Position numbers and translations under genes: made by a program. DNA of 64,000 nt from Rhodococcus opacus (lineage in GTDB: Bacteria > Actinomycetota > Actinomycetes > Mycobacteriales > Mycobacteriaceae), in contig NZ_JAAXPA010000018.1 of assembly GCF_012396235.1 (NCBI RefSeq), positions 62,001 to 126,000 on the forward strand, given 5' to 3'. Below, in pieces: positions 1 to 8,920 of the stretch; within the stretch, counting starts at the first letter, position 1, and each line of letters begins with the position of its first letter. Under the pieces are notes generated by a model, which was not told where the DNA came from, did not search any database, and saw only the letters and a list, made by a program, of their open reading frames with translations.

Positions 1-13
1 GCACGATACGACT

Positions 14-727
14 GTGCAGCCGCCCTCAGTTCCGACCTCCACCCGCTCGCGGAGGGCCTTGTCCCTCGCGGCCCTCGGCCTCCTTCTCGTGCCCCTCCTC
101 GCGGGATGCCTGCGGGTTCAGGTGTCGATGGGGGTGTCCGCCGACGACCGGGTCTCCGGTCAGATCGTCGCGGCCGCCGTGCCGGCGAACGATCAGGACA
201 AGGGCCCGCAACTCACTCCGCCCGACTCGCTGTCGGGCAAGGTGCGCGTCCAGGAGTACAAGAAGGACGGGTACGTCGGCAGCCAGGCGTTCTTCAGCGA
301 CCTCACGTTCGGCGACGTGCAACAGCTCGGCTCCATGTCGGAGCAGGCCAACGGAAGTTTTCAGATCTCGCTCAAGCGGACCGGCGACCTCGTGACCCTC
401 GACGGGAAGGCCGATCTCGGTTCGGTACCCGCCCAAGGCACGGACGTGCAGTTCACGATTGCTTTTCCGGCGCGCGTCGCCACCACCAACGGCACCCGGG
501 AGGGCGACTCCATCGTGTCGTGGAAACTTCCCGCCGGCGACACCTCGACGATCCGCGCCGAGGTGCGGTACTCGGACCCCAGCACCCGCAGCTTCGCGGG
601 CTGGGCGGGCATCATGACCGGCGTGACGCTGGGCGTCGCCGTGATCGTCGGTGCGCTGGCCTGGATGGCCCGCAACAAGGATCCGGTGATCGGCAGCGGT
701 CGCGCACGGGACCACTCGGAGGTGTGA
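14..727 (+). CDS. lppM: LppM-like lipoprotein
   Basis: Predicted secreted lipoprotein of 237 residues. Residues 1-32 form a type II signal peptide with Arg-rich n-region and lipobox L-L-A-G-C, so Cys32 would be the acylated residue. A hydrophobic segment at about 199-217 near the C-terminus suggests a second membrane anchor, leaving a mainly beta domain outside the membrane. This layout and the downstream order (glycosyltransferase, metF, prenyl synthase, mptA, pknL) match the lppM (Rv2171) locus of M. tuberculosis; LppM there is linked to envelope composition and phagosome traffic. The GTG start lies at the window edge and the frame stays open to the edge, but the signal peptide begins properly here. 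Its stop overlaps the next start (GTGA). Confidence 0.8.
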   Translation: MQPPSVPTSTRSRRALSLAALGLLLVPLLAGCLRVQVSMGVSADDRVSGQIVAAAVPANDQDKGPQLTPPDSLSGKVRVQEYKKDGYVGSQAFFSDLTFGDVQQLGSMSEQANGSFQISLKRTGDLVTLDGKADLGSVPAQGTDVQFTIAFPARVATTNGTREGDSIVSWKLPAGDTSTIRAEVRYSDPSTRSFAGWAGIMTGVTLGVAVIVGALAWMARNKDPVIGSGRARDHSEV

Positions 728-1884
728 CCTCTCCGCCGATCGAGTGGGTCGTGCGGATCGGCTCCCTGATCTCGGTTCTCGGTCTCGTCACGGCCGGCGC
801 CAACCTCGTCCGCGCCCCACGGCTCCCCACGGCGACCCGCCCGGTCACCGAACCCGTCACGGTCTGCATTCCGGCCCGGGACGAGCGTGACCGGTTGCCC
901 GACCTGATCGGCGACCTGCGAGAGCAGCGAGGCGTCGGCGACCTGCGGGTGTTCGTCTACGACGACGCCTCCACGGACGGGACGGCCGAGGTCGCGGAGG
1001 CCGCGAGCGGCGCGGACCCCCGCTTCTCCGTGGTGCGGGGAACCGCGGAACCGCCGCCGGGCTGGGTGGGCAAACCCGCGGCCTGCCATCGGGTGAGTGA
1101 GCACGCCTTCGCGCAGGGCCGCGGTGACGGCGGGATACTCGTGTTCCTCGACGCCGACGTGCGGTTGCGTCCGGACGCCCTGACTGCCGCCTGCGCCGTG
1201 CTGCGCGAGTCCGAGGCAGCGCTGGTCTGCCCGTGGCCGTTCCAGCAGGCGGGGTCGGTGACCGAGGTCCTGGTGCAGCCGCTGCTCGCGTGGTCGTGGG
1301 CGGCGACACTGCCGATCCGCCTGGCCAACCGGTCGCGGCGCCCGTCGACGGCCGTGGCCTGCGGACAGTTCATGGTCTTCGATTCCGCCGGGTACCGCGG
1401 GGTCGGGGGCCACCGGGCCGTCGCGGACAGCGTGACCGAGGACCTCGACATCGCACGGCTGCTCCGTACGCGGGGTCGTGCGAGCACACTGGTCGTGGCC
1501 GGCCGGTCGGCGTCGTGCCGGATGTACGAGGACGCCGACGCGCTGCGCCGCGGTTACGACCGCTGGCTGTGGACGGCATTCAGCTCCCGCCTCGGCGCCG
1601 CCGCGGTGCTCGGTGCGGCAAGCGTGGCGTACCTCGTGCCGCCGGTCGCGTTCGCGGCCGGACGGGGACGCGTGCGCGGGTGGGGTGCGGTGGGGTATCT
1701 CGCCGCCACGGCGTCCCGGCTGTGCGCCCGCGCACTGGAACGTCAGGGCCGCCTCACCGCCGCCGACGTCGCCGGCGCGGTCGCGCACCCGCTGTCCGTC
1801 GCCGCGGTGACGGCCCTGACTGTGTCGTCACACCGCAATCATCGACGCGGGCGCACCCGATGGAAGGGGCGGACGCTCAGCTGA
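724..1884 (+). CDS. GT2 glycosyltransferase, CrtQ-like
   Basis: Membrane-associated family 2 glycosyltransferase, 386 residues from a GTG that overlaps the lppM stop by 4 nt. Hydrophobic residues 12-30 form an N-terminal anchor. The GT-A fold shows the nucleotide-sugar motif DDAST (80-84), DAD (143-145), acidic TED (238-240) and an Arg/Trp-rich stretch near 280-288; hydrophobic segments follow. The P-P-G-W-V-G-K-P block (110-118) resembles the GWxGK signature of CrtQ-type carotenoid and hopanoid glycosyltransferases. Given crtE/crtI/crtB nearby, glycosylation of a carotenoid or other lipid is a reasonable inference; donor and acceptor cannot be read from sequence. The 3' end overlaps the convergent metF end by 8 nt. 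Confidence 0.75.
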   Translation: MTSPPIEWVVRIGSLISVLGLVTAGANLVRAPRLPTATRPVTEPVTVCIPARDERDRLPDLIGDLREQRGVGDLRVFVYDDASTDGTAEVAEAASGADPRFSVVRGTAEPPPGWVGKPAACHRVSEHAFAQGRGDGGILVFLDADVRLRPDALTAACAVLRESEAALVCPWPFQQAGSVTEVLVQPLLAWSWAATLPIRLANRSRRPSTAVACGQFMVFDSAGYRGVGGHRAVADSVTEDLDIARLLRTRGRASTLVVAGRSASCRMYEDADALRRGYDRWLWTAFSSRLGAAAVLGAASVAYLVPPVAFAAGRGRVRGWGAVGYLAATASRLCARALERQGRLTAADVAGAVAHPLSVAAVTALTVSSHRNHRRGRTRWKGRTLS

Positions 1885-2884
1885 CCCGAGCCGGGGTGAC
1901 CGGGGTGGGATCCGCCACACCCGAACCGACCTTGTCGCCGAGCCGGGCCAGCACCTCGCTGGTGGCGCGCGCGAAGTTGAGGGTGATGAAGTGCAGGCCG
2001 GGCGCACCCTCGGCGATGAGACGTTCGCTCATCTCGGTGGCGACGTCGATGCCGATCTCGCGCACGGCGGCGCGGTTCTCCTCGGGACCGTCCCCGGCGG
2101 CCGTGGCCAGACGCTTCTCGAGGTGCGCCGGGAGACGCGACCCCGACAGTTCGAGCACGCGGCGGACCGACCGCAGCGACGTGATCGGCATGATCTCGGG
2201 GATGATCGGCTTGGCCCCCTGCTCGGGGTCGTACGCCGAAACCCGGTCGCGCAGGCGCAGGTAGTCGTCGACGTCGAAGAACATCTGGGTGATCGAGTAC
2301 TCGGCGCCGGCCCGCAGCTTCGACACCAGGTACCGGGTGTCGTGCGCGAGATCGGGCGCGCGGTAGTGGCCTTCGGGGAACGATGCGACGCCGACGTGGA
2401 AGTCGCCGAGGTCGCGGACGAGCCGGACGAGGTCCTCGGCGTACTCGACGCCGTCCGGATGCTTCTCCCACTCGCCCAGCGGGTCGCCGGGCGGGTCGCC
2501 ACGCAGAACCAGGATGTTGCTGATTCCGCGGTCGGCGTAGGCGCCGACCATCGACCGCAGTTCGTCGACACTGTGCGACACGGCAGTGAGGTGCGCGACC
2601 GGCAGGAGGGTGGTCTCCTCGGCGAGCTGGCCGGTGACGCGGACCGTGCGGTCCCGCGTCGACCCGCCCGCACCGTAGGTCATGGACACGAAGGCCGGAC
2701 CCAGCCGCTCGAACTCCCGCACCGCACGCCACAGACGAGCCTCGGCGGCCTCGTCACGCGGCGGCGAGAACTCGACGGAAAAGGGGACCCGGCCGTCGCT
2801 GGACGACCGGATCCGGTCGACGATGGACGGAGTGCGGGTCACCCAACCTTCGCTGGCCCGCCCCCTGACGGAATCGAATGTCAC
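1877..2884 (-). CDS. metF: methylenetetrahydrofolate reductase MetF
   Basis: Reduces 5,10-methylene-THF to 5-methyl-THF for methionine synthesis; cytoplasmic flavoprotein. The 335-residue product has the family's N-terminal F-S-V-E-F-S-P-P-R block with the catalytic Glu, the S-M-T-Y-G-A-G-G-S strand and the folate/FAD motif L-R-G-D-P-P, so it looks catalytically complete. Start chosen at GTG 2884: a TATGCT hexamer ends 6 nt upstream, which suits leaderless translation; a second in-frame GTG at 2842 gives 321 residues and is the alternative. It is convergent with the glycosyltransferase and divergent from the prenyl synthase. Position matches Rv2172c. Confidence 0.9.
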   Translation of the reverse strand: MTFDSVRGRASEGWVTRTPSIVDRIRSSSDGRVPFSVEFSPPRDEAAEARLWRAVREFERLGPAFVSMTYGAGGSTRDRTVRVTGQLAEETTLLPVAHLTAVSHSVDELRSMVGAYADRGISNILVLRGDPPGDPLGEWEKHPDGVEYAEDLVRLVRDLGDFHVGVASFPEGHYRAPDLAHDTRYLVSKLRAGAEYSITQMFFDVDDYLRLRDRVSAYDPEQGAKPIIPEIMPITSLRSVRRVLELSGSRLPAHLEKRLATAAGDGPEENRAAVREIGIDVATEMSERLIAEGAPGLHFITLNFARATSEVLARLGDKVGSGVADPTPVTPARVS

Positions 2885-3044
2885 CCGTCCAGCATAGGTA
2901 GTGCCCAGGGCAATGCACCCACTGCGTCTACACGGGGCGGCGGGATCCGGGTATCCGGCCACCCGGGAGGGCGCCCACTATGGTGGTGTCGACGCCTGTC
3001 GCCGGTCTCGGCGCGCACGCGAGAATTCGATCCTGGAGGCAACA

Positions 3045-4130
3045 CTGTCCGTTGGAACGCGCCCCGCCGCCCTCGCGGCCGAGGTCGAAAATGCGCTTCG
3101 CGACTTCTTCACCAGCCGGCAGGTCCTCGTCGACTCCGTGGGCGGTGGTTACCGCGAGGCCGTGACCACCCTCGAAGACTTCGTCCTGCGCGGAGGCAAG
3201 CGGGTCCGTCCCGCCTTCGCGTGGACCGGCTGGCTCGGGGCGGGCGGCGACCCTCGCGGCCCCGAGGCCGGACCCGTGCTCCGCGCCTGCTCCGCGCTGG
3301 AACTTGTTCAGGCCTGCGCACTGGTCCACGACGACATCATCGACGCGTCCACGACGCGCCGCGGGTTCCCCACCGTCCACGTCGAATTCGCGGAACAGCA
3401 TCGTGCGGGGGCGTGGAGCGGTGATTCCGCTCACTTCGGCGAGGGCGTCGCGATCCTGCTCGGCGATCTCGCGCTGGCCTGGGCCGACGACATGATCCGC
3501 GAATCGGGCATCACCGCGGACGCGTCGGCCCGCATCTCCACCGTCTGGTCCGCGATGCGCACCGAGGTGCTCGGCGGGCAGTTCCTCGACATCAGCAACG
3601 AGGCCCGGGCGGACGAATCGATCGACGCCGCCATGAAGGTGAATCGGTACAAGACGGCGGCATACACCATCGAGCGGCCCCTGCACCTCGGTGCGGCGCT
3701 CGCAGGCGCCGACGAGACCCTGGTCTCGGCGTACCGCCGTTTCGGCACCGACATCGGTATCGCCTTCCAGCTCCGCGACGACCTGCTCGGCGTGTTCGGC
3801 GATCCGGCCGTGACGGGCAAGCCCTCGGGCGACGACCTGCGGGCGGGCAAGCGCACCGTCCTGTTCGCGATGTCGCTGCAGCGCGCCGACGCCGAAGACC
3901 CGGCGGCGGCCGAACTCCTCCGCGAGGGCATCGGCACCGATCTGTCCGATTCGGACGTGGACACCCTCCGGACCACGATCACGTCGCTCGGCGCGGTCGC
4001 GGACGTGGAGAAACAGATCGAGGAACTCGTCGAGAACGCGCTGTCGACGCTGGCGGCGAGCACCGCCACCGCGGAGGCGAGGCAGCAGCTCACCGAGATG
4101 GCCGTCGCCGCGACGCGCCGCGACTACTGA
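3045..4130 (+). CDS. crtE: prenyl diphosphate synthase (GGPP-type)
   Basis: Trans-prenyltransferase that extends allylic diphosphates with IPP. Numbered from the proposed start, the first Asp-rich motif is DDIID (96-100) and the second RDDLLGVFGD (244-253). Residues five and four before the first motif are small (Cys91, Ala92), which permits C20 or longer chains. With crtI directly downstream (10-nt gap) the likely job is GGPP for carotenoids; the position equals idsA2 (Rv2173). Start: no ATG/GTG/TTG lies between an unconvincing ATG at 2901/2913 and codons inside the conserved fold. CTG at 3045 sits 5 nt after a perfect GGAGG (3035-3039) and gives 361 residues, the family length, so I chose it. 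Confidence 0.88.
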   Translation: MSVGTRPAALAAEVENALRDFFTSRQVLVDSVGGGYREAVTTLEDFVLRGGKRVRPAFAWTGWLGAGGDPRGPEAGPVLRACSALELVQACALVHDDIIDASTTRRGFPTVHVEFAEQHRAGAWSGDSAHFGEGVAILLGDLALAWADDMIRESGITADASARISTVWSAMRTEVLGGQFLDISNEARADESIDAAMKVNRYKTAAYTIERPLHLGAALAGADETLVSAYRRFGTDIGIAFQLRDDLLGVFGDPAVTGKPSGDDLRAGKRTVLFAMSLQRADAEDPAAAELLREGIGTDLSDSDVDTLRTTITSLGAVADVEKQIEELVENALSTLAASTATAEARQQLTEMAVAATRRDY

Positions 4131-4139
4131 GGGTCCGGG

Positions 4140-5738
4140 ATGGCCCGCGCGCTCCGGACGGTTCCCGGCCGCACCGATCACGTCGTGGTCGTCGGTGCCG
4201 GCCTCGCCGGTCTCTCGGCCGCTCTGCACCTCGCCGGATCGGGCCGGCGCGTCACCGTCCTCGAACGGGAGTCGTCACCGGGCGGCCGGGTGGGCACCTA
4301 CCGTGGTCCCGGCTACGACATCGACAACGGTGCCACCGTCCTCACGATGCCCGAACTGGTCGGCGAGGCCCTGGCCGCCGTCGGCGCGGATTTCGAGTCC
4401 ACCAGTCCGGCGCTCGTCCTCGAGCGGCTGGCGCCGGCGTATCACGCGCGGTTCGCCGACGGTTCCTCGCTGGACGTGCACTCCGATCCCGAGGCGATGG
4501 TCGCCGAGGTCAGCCGGGTGTGCGGGCCGGAGGAATCGGCCAGGTACCTGCGGCTGCGGCGATGGCTCGGCCGGATCTTCGACGCCGAGTACCACCGTTT
4601 CATGGACGCGAACTTCGACTCGCCGCTCGATCTCGTCTCGTCCCCCGCAGCCGCGCGGGATCTGCTGACGCTCACGGCCCTGGGCGGGTTCGGCAGGCTC
4701 GGAGCCCGGGTCGACCGCACGATCACCGATCCGAGACTCCGCCGGATCTTCACGTTCCAGGCCCTCTACGCCGGGGTCGCTCCCGCCGACGCCCTCGCGG
4801 TGTATGGCGCGATCGCCCACATGGACACCTCGCTCGGCGTCTACTTCCCCCGGGGCGGGATGCGCTCGATCGCGCTCGCCCTCGCCGACGCCTTCACCAC
4901 CGCGGGCGGTGAGATCCGGTTCGACACCGAGGTCGCGGCGCTCGAGCGAAGCGGCGACCGCATCGGCACCGTCGTCACGGCGACGGGTGACCGCATCGAC
5001 TGCGACGCGCTGGTACTCACCCCGGACACCGCCGTCGTCGACGCACTGCTCCGCCCGGTGACACGCCGGACGCCCCGCCGGGTGCGGGTGTCGCCGTCCG
5101 CCGTGGTCCTGCACGGGACCGTCCCCACCTCGGTCGCGTCCCAGTGGGCCGCCCAACGGCACCACACCATCGACTTCGGTCACGCGTGGAAGCGGACGTT
5201 CGCGGAGATCACCGCCCGCGCGGGGCGCGGACGGCTCATGACGGACCCGTCGCTGCTGATCACCCGGCCCGCCCTGTCGGATCCGGGCCTCGCCGTGGAC
5301 CGGGCGGGCACTCCGTCGGAACCGCTGTCGGTGCTGGCGCCCTGCCCGAACCTGCACAGCGCACCGCTGGAGTGGTCGTCGCTGACCGGCCCGTACGTGA
5401 ACGAACTGCTGCGCGAACTCGAGACGCGCGGGTACACCGGAATCGCGGAGCATTTCACGATCGACCACGTCGACACCCCCCTCACCTGGCTCGGCAAGGG
5501 CATGGCGGCGGGCAGTCCGTTCGCGGCGGCGCACGTGTTCCGGCAGACCGGACCGTTCCGGCGCCCCAACCTGGTCAGGGGGCTGGACAATGTCGTGCTC
5601 GCCGGTTCCGGCACCGTCCCGGGGGTCGGAGTTCCGACCGTCCTGCTGTCGGGGAAGCTCGCGGCCGCCCGCGTCACCGGGCCCACCGCAGCAAGAAGTG
5701 CAGAAAGACACACGAAAGCATCCAGTGCGGGAGGATAG
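4140..5738 (+). CDS. crtI: phytoene desaturase CrtI
   Basis: FAD-dependent desaturase that converts phytoene to lycopene-type polyenes at the membrane. 532 residues. The N-terminal dinucleotide-binding motif [11 protein letters not shown] is at 16-26, followed by [11 protein letters not shown] typical of the CrtI/amine oxidase family. The C-terminal CrtI signature ([15 protein letters not shown] at about 483-497, then P-G-V-G-V-P) completes the FAD site. Starts 10 nt after the prenyl synthase with a G-rich potential ribosome site, so the two are cotranscribed. Step number and exact substrate (C40 presumed) are inferred from the neighbouring GGPP synthase and phytoene synthase. Confidence 0.92.
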   Translation: MARALRTVPGRTDHVVVVGAGLAGLSAALHLAGSGRRVTVLERESSPGGRVGTYRGPGYDIDNGATVLTMPELVGEALAAVGADFESTSPALVLERLAPAYHARFADGSSLDVHSDPEAMVAEVSRVCGPEESARYLRLRRWLGRIFDAEYHRFMDANFDSPLDLVSSPAAARDLLTLTALGGFGRLGARVDRTITDPRLRRIFTFQALYAGVAPADALAVYGAIAHMDTSLGVYFPRGGMRSIALALADAFTTAGGEIRFDTEVAALERSGDRIGTVVTATGDRIDCDALVLTPDTAVVDALLRPVTRRTPRRVRVSPSAVVLHGTVPTSVASQWAAQRHHTIDFGHAWKRTFAEITARAGRGRLMTDPSLLITRPALSDPGLAVDRAGTPSEPLSVLAPCPNLHSAPLEWSSLTGPYVNELLRELETRGYTGIAEHFTIDHVDTPLTWLGKGMAAGSPFAAAHVFRQTGPFRRPNLVRGLDNVVLAGSGTVPGVGVPTVLLSGKLAAARVTGPTAARSAERHTKASSAGG

Positions 5739-5859
5739 GGCGAGGCGTGGCGGGAACTGGTGCCGGCAGCAATTAAACTGGTTCCTCGACCATGCGATGC
5801 GCACGACGACGAGCGCACCGACCGCAACCGAACGCACATCGGGGGAGGAATCTGCACTC

Positions 5860-7464
5860 ATGACGTCCTCTGCCCGGCAGGCGACCGTCGCCGCTGCGAC
5901 GCCCACGCCGCAGCGGTCGTGGCCCCAGACCACGGCCGACTTCCTCCGCAGCCCCGAGGGGCACGCCGCCATCCTCGGTTTCGTAGGCGCCGTGATGACC
6001 ACGTTCGGTGGTTTCGGTGCGGGCAGCGTCCGCCGCGAGGACCCGCTCCTGGAGGCGATGCACCTGTCGTGGCTCCGGTTCGGTCACGGTCAGATCCTGT
6101 CGACGGTCATCGTGTGGGTGGGTGTCGTCGCGATGATCACGGCCTGGGTGCGGCTGGGCCGCGCCACGCTCGGCGGCGACGTCACCCTCCGGCAGTTGCG
6201 GATGGTCGTCCCGGTGTGGACGGCGCCGCTGCTGCTGGCCGTGCCGATGTTCAGCCGGGACGCCTACTCCTACCTGGCGCAGGGTGCGCTCCTGCGTGAC
6301 GGGTTCGACCCCTACGCCGTCGGGCCGGTGGTCAACCCGGGCGTGCTCCTCGACAACGTCAGCAACGTGTGGACCACCACCACGGCGCCGTACGGTCCGC
6401 TGTTCCTGCTCCTCAGTCAGGGGATCACGGGGCTGACCGGCGACAACGTGATCGCCGGGACGATGCTTCTTCGCGTGACGATGCTGCCCGGACTCGCGCT
6501 CATGGTGTGGGGAGTCCCGCACCTCGCGCGCCACCTCGGCGGTAATCCGGCGATCGCCCTGTGGCTCGCCGTGCTCAATCCTTTGGTTCTCGTCCACCTC
6601 ATCGGCGGTGTCCACAACGAACTGCTGATGGTCGGCCTGATGATCGCCGGCATCGCGCTCGTCCTCGAACGACACCATCTCGCCGGGATCGCCCTCGTGG
6701 CGGTCGCGGTCGCGATCAAGGCGACCGCAGGCGCCGCGCTGCCCTTCATGGTCTGGATCTGGATGCTCCACGAGAGGGAGAAGGCCGAGGCGGAAGGGCG
6801 CACACCCGCGTCGCCGCTCGCGTCGTTCGCGAAGACCGCGGGCGCGGGATTCGCCGTGTTCGTGGCCGTCTTCGCGGCCGCGTCCGCCGTCGCCGGTGTC
6901 GGGCTCGGCTGGATGACCGCGCTGTCCGGGTCGAACAAGATCATCAACTGGTTGTCGCTGCCGACGATCCTCGCCCACATCGTGACCGTCGGAACGTCGT
7001 GGTTCGCTGAGCTGCGGCTGGGTGAGGTGCTGGCCATCACCCGCCCGATCTGCGCGGTCGCCCTGGTTGCGATCGTGCTGGCGGCCTGGTGGCGCTACCG
7101 GAAGACCGAGCGTGAGGCGATTCTCGGAATTCTCATCGTCCTGGTCGCGATCGTGATCCTGTCGCCCGCGGCACTGCCCTGGTACTACTCGTGGCCGATC
7201 GCCATCGCGGCCGGCTTCGCGTTGTCGACGCGGACCCTGATGATCCTCGTCGGGTTGTCCACCTGGTTGATGCTGGTCTTCCAGCCCGACGGCTCGATCG
7301 GTCTCTACACGTTCGCGCACGTCGTGCTCGCGACGTTCGCCGCGGTCGTCGCGGCGGTATCGCTCCGCACGGTCGATCCGCTGCGGCTGCGCGCACCCCG
7401 GCCCGTCGAGCACGAGCGCACCTCCGGCCTCACAGATGCTGCGGCGTCGTCCCGCGTCGAATGA
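5860..7464 (+). CDS. mptA: alpha-1,6-mannosyltransferase MptA
   Basis: Polytopic GT-C enzyme that uses polyprenyl-phosphate mannose to extend the alpha-1,6-mannan backbone of lipomannan/lipoarabinomannan outside the membrane. 534 residues with about 12-13 hydrophobic segments. The first periplasmic loop carries F-S-R-D-A-Y-S-Y (131-138) with the expected catalytic Asp134, a motif of the MptA/MptB family; the W-Y-Y-S-W-P-I block near 446-452 is also typical. Start chosen at ATG 5860 after a GGGGGAGGA ribosome site; ATG 5797 would add 21 unremarkable residues. Orthologous in position to Rv2174. It is odd here in being flanked by crtI and crtB, all on one strand. Confidence 0.9.
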   Translation: MTSSARQATVAAATPTPQRSWPQTTADFLRSPEGHAAILGFVGAVMTTFGGFGAGSVRREDPLLEAMHLSWLRFGHGQILSTVIVWVGVVAMITAWVRLGRATLGGDVTLRQLRMVVPVWTAPLLLAVPMFSRDAYSYLAQGALLRDGFDPYAVGPVVNPGVLLDNVSNVWTTTTAPYGPLFLLLSQGITGLTGDNVIAGTMLLRVTMLPGLALMVWGVPHLARHLGGNPAIALWLAVLNPLVLVHLIGGVHNELLMVGLMIAGIALVLERHHLAGIALVAVAVAIKATAGAALPFMVWIWMLHEREKAEAEGRTPASPLASFAKTAGAGFAVFVAVFAAASAVAGVGLGWMTALSGSNKIINWLSLPTILAHIVTVGTSWFAELRLGEVLAITRPICAVALVAIVLAAWWRYRKTEREAILGILIVLVAIVILSPAALPWYYSWPIAIAAGFALSTRTLMILVGLSTWLMLVFQPDGSIGLYTFAHVVLATFAAVVAAVSLRTVDPLRLRAPRPVEHERTSGLTDAAASSRVE

Positions 7465-7471
7465 CCGGTCG

Positions 7472-8413
7472 ATGACCGAGCTGGCCGACAGTTACCGGTT
7501 CTGCGGCGCGGTGACGGCGGAGCACGGTCGCACCTACCATCTCGCGACCCGGTTGCTCCCCGAGCGCCGCCGGGCCGCTGTGCATTCCCTCTACGGGTTC
7601 GCCCGCACGGTCGACGACATCGTGGACGTCGATCCCGGTCGGACGGCCGGCGACTGCGCCGCCGAACTCGATCGGATCGACGCGGCACTGCGACTCGGCT
7701 TCACCGACCGGAACGCGGTCGGGCCGGCTGCGTGCGCACCGGAGATGCAGCGGGTCCTTCCCGCGTTCCTCGACACCGTGGCTTCGTTCGACATCCCCCA
7801 CGACTACTTCTTCGCGTTCCTGGAGTCCATGCGGATGGATGTTCCGGGAACCGCGGAGCATCGGGCCGAGTACGGCACCATGACCGAACTCCGGACCTAC
7901 ATGTACGGATCGGCCGTCGTGATCGGGTTGCAGATGCTGCCCGTCCTCGGAACCACCGGGCCCGCCGCCGATGCCGAACCACACGCTGCGGCTCTCGGTG
8001 AGGCGTTCCAGCTGACCAATTTCCTTCGCGACGTCGGCGAGGACCTGGATCGGGGCCGGGTCTACCTCCCGGCCGACGAATTGGCCGCGTTCGGTGTCGA
8101 CACCGAACTCCTCGCGCACAGTCGTCGCAGCGGCACGACGGACCAGCGGATCGTGCGGGCCCTCGCCCACCTGATCTCGATCACCCGTTCCGTGTACCGG
8201 GACGCGGAACCGGGCATCGCGATGCTGGACCGACGGGTGCAACCCGGGATCCGGACCGCGTTCGTGCTGTATTCCCGCATTCTCGACGAGATCGAGCGAG
8301 GCGGTTACCGGGTTCTCGACCGGCGCGCCACCGTGTCCCGGAGACACCGGTGGGCGACGGCGCTGCCTCAGTTCGCCCGGCTCGCGGTGCCGGCCCGTGG
8401 CCGAGCGTGGTGA
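7472..8413 (+). CDS. crtB: phytoene synthase CrtB
   Basis: Head-to-head condensation of two GGPP to phytoene, first committed carotenoid step. 313 residues in the squalene/phytoene synthase fold. The first Asp-rich motif appears as R-T-V-D-D-I-V-D (45-52) and the second as N-F-L-R-D-V-G-E-D (183-191), followed by the conserved R-G-R-V-Y-L-P; these bind the Mg-diphosphates. The ATG at 7472 lies 7 nt after the mptA stop; an upstream in-frame ATG (7436) overlapping mptA is an alternative. No clear ribosome site, so translation is probably coupled to mptA. No lycopene cyclase gene is present in the window. Confidence 0.9.
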   Translation: MTELADSYRFCGAVTAEHGRTYHLATRLLPERRRAAVHSLYGFARTVDDIVDVDPGRTAGDCAAELDRIDAALRLGFTDRNAVGPAACAPEMQRVLPAFLDTVASFDIPHDYFFAFLESMRMDVPGTAEHRAEYGTMTELRTYMYGSAVVIGLQMLPVLGTTGPAADAEPHAAALGEAFQLTNFLRDVGEDLDRGRVYLPADELAAFGVDTELLAHSRRSGTTDQRIVRALAHLISITRSVYRDAEPGIAMLDRRVQPGIRTAFVLYSRILDEIERGGYRVLDRRATVSRRHRWATALPQFARLAVPARGRAW

Positions 8414-8420
8414 CCGGCGG

Positions 8421-8789
8421 TCAGAATCCCATCGCCTGAGCGCGGCGGATCACTTCGCGGGCGAGGTCGCCGTGCAGGGCCTGGACGGGTGCGCCGGGGA
8501 GGCTGTCATCCTCACGGAACAGCCACTGCAGGATTTCCTCGTCCTTGAATCCGCCGTCGTGCAGCACGGCGATGAGACCGGGCAGCCACTTGACCGTCTC
8601 GCCGGTCTCGTCGAAGAAGAGTTCGGGAACACCGAGGACGCCGTCGCGTCGGACGGCGATCAACTGCTGATCGCGCAGAAGCTGCTGCACACGGGTGACG
8701 GCCACACCGAGGTTCTTCGCGACGTCCACCAACTGGAGGAGCGAGACGGAAGGGTCCAGGACATCGTCACAGTAAGGGATGGCACTCAC
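8421..8789 (-). CDS. Rv2175c-like DNA-binding protein
   Basis: Small 122-residue protein with an N-terminal winged helix-turn-helix (about 16-60: L-Q-L-V-D-V-A-K-N-L-G followed by a recognition helix and V-R-R-D-G). It matches the Rv2175c type, a DNA-binding protein which in M. tuberculosis is phosphorylated by PknL. The divergent adjacency to pknL is conserved, and the intergenic space of about 130 bp should hold both promoters. The start is GTG 8789. Which genes it controls cannot be read from sequence. Confidence 0.85.
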   Translation of the reverse strand: MSAIPYCDDVLDPSVSLLQLVDVAKNLGVAVTRVQQLLRDQQLIAVRRDGVLGVPELFFDETGETVKWLPGLIAVLHDGGFKDEEILQWLFREDDSLPGAPVQALHGDLAREVIRRAQAMGF

Positions 8790-8920
8790 TCCCCTAACGT
8801 TATCTGGTCGCTTCCTGCGTGGCGCTACCGGTCGGTGTCGCTGGCTACGATTGAGGGACGCGTGGCCGGGCCGCGCGCACTGACGGGGGAACGGACACTG
8901 TGCACGATGGAGGTCAACGT

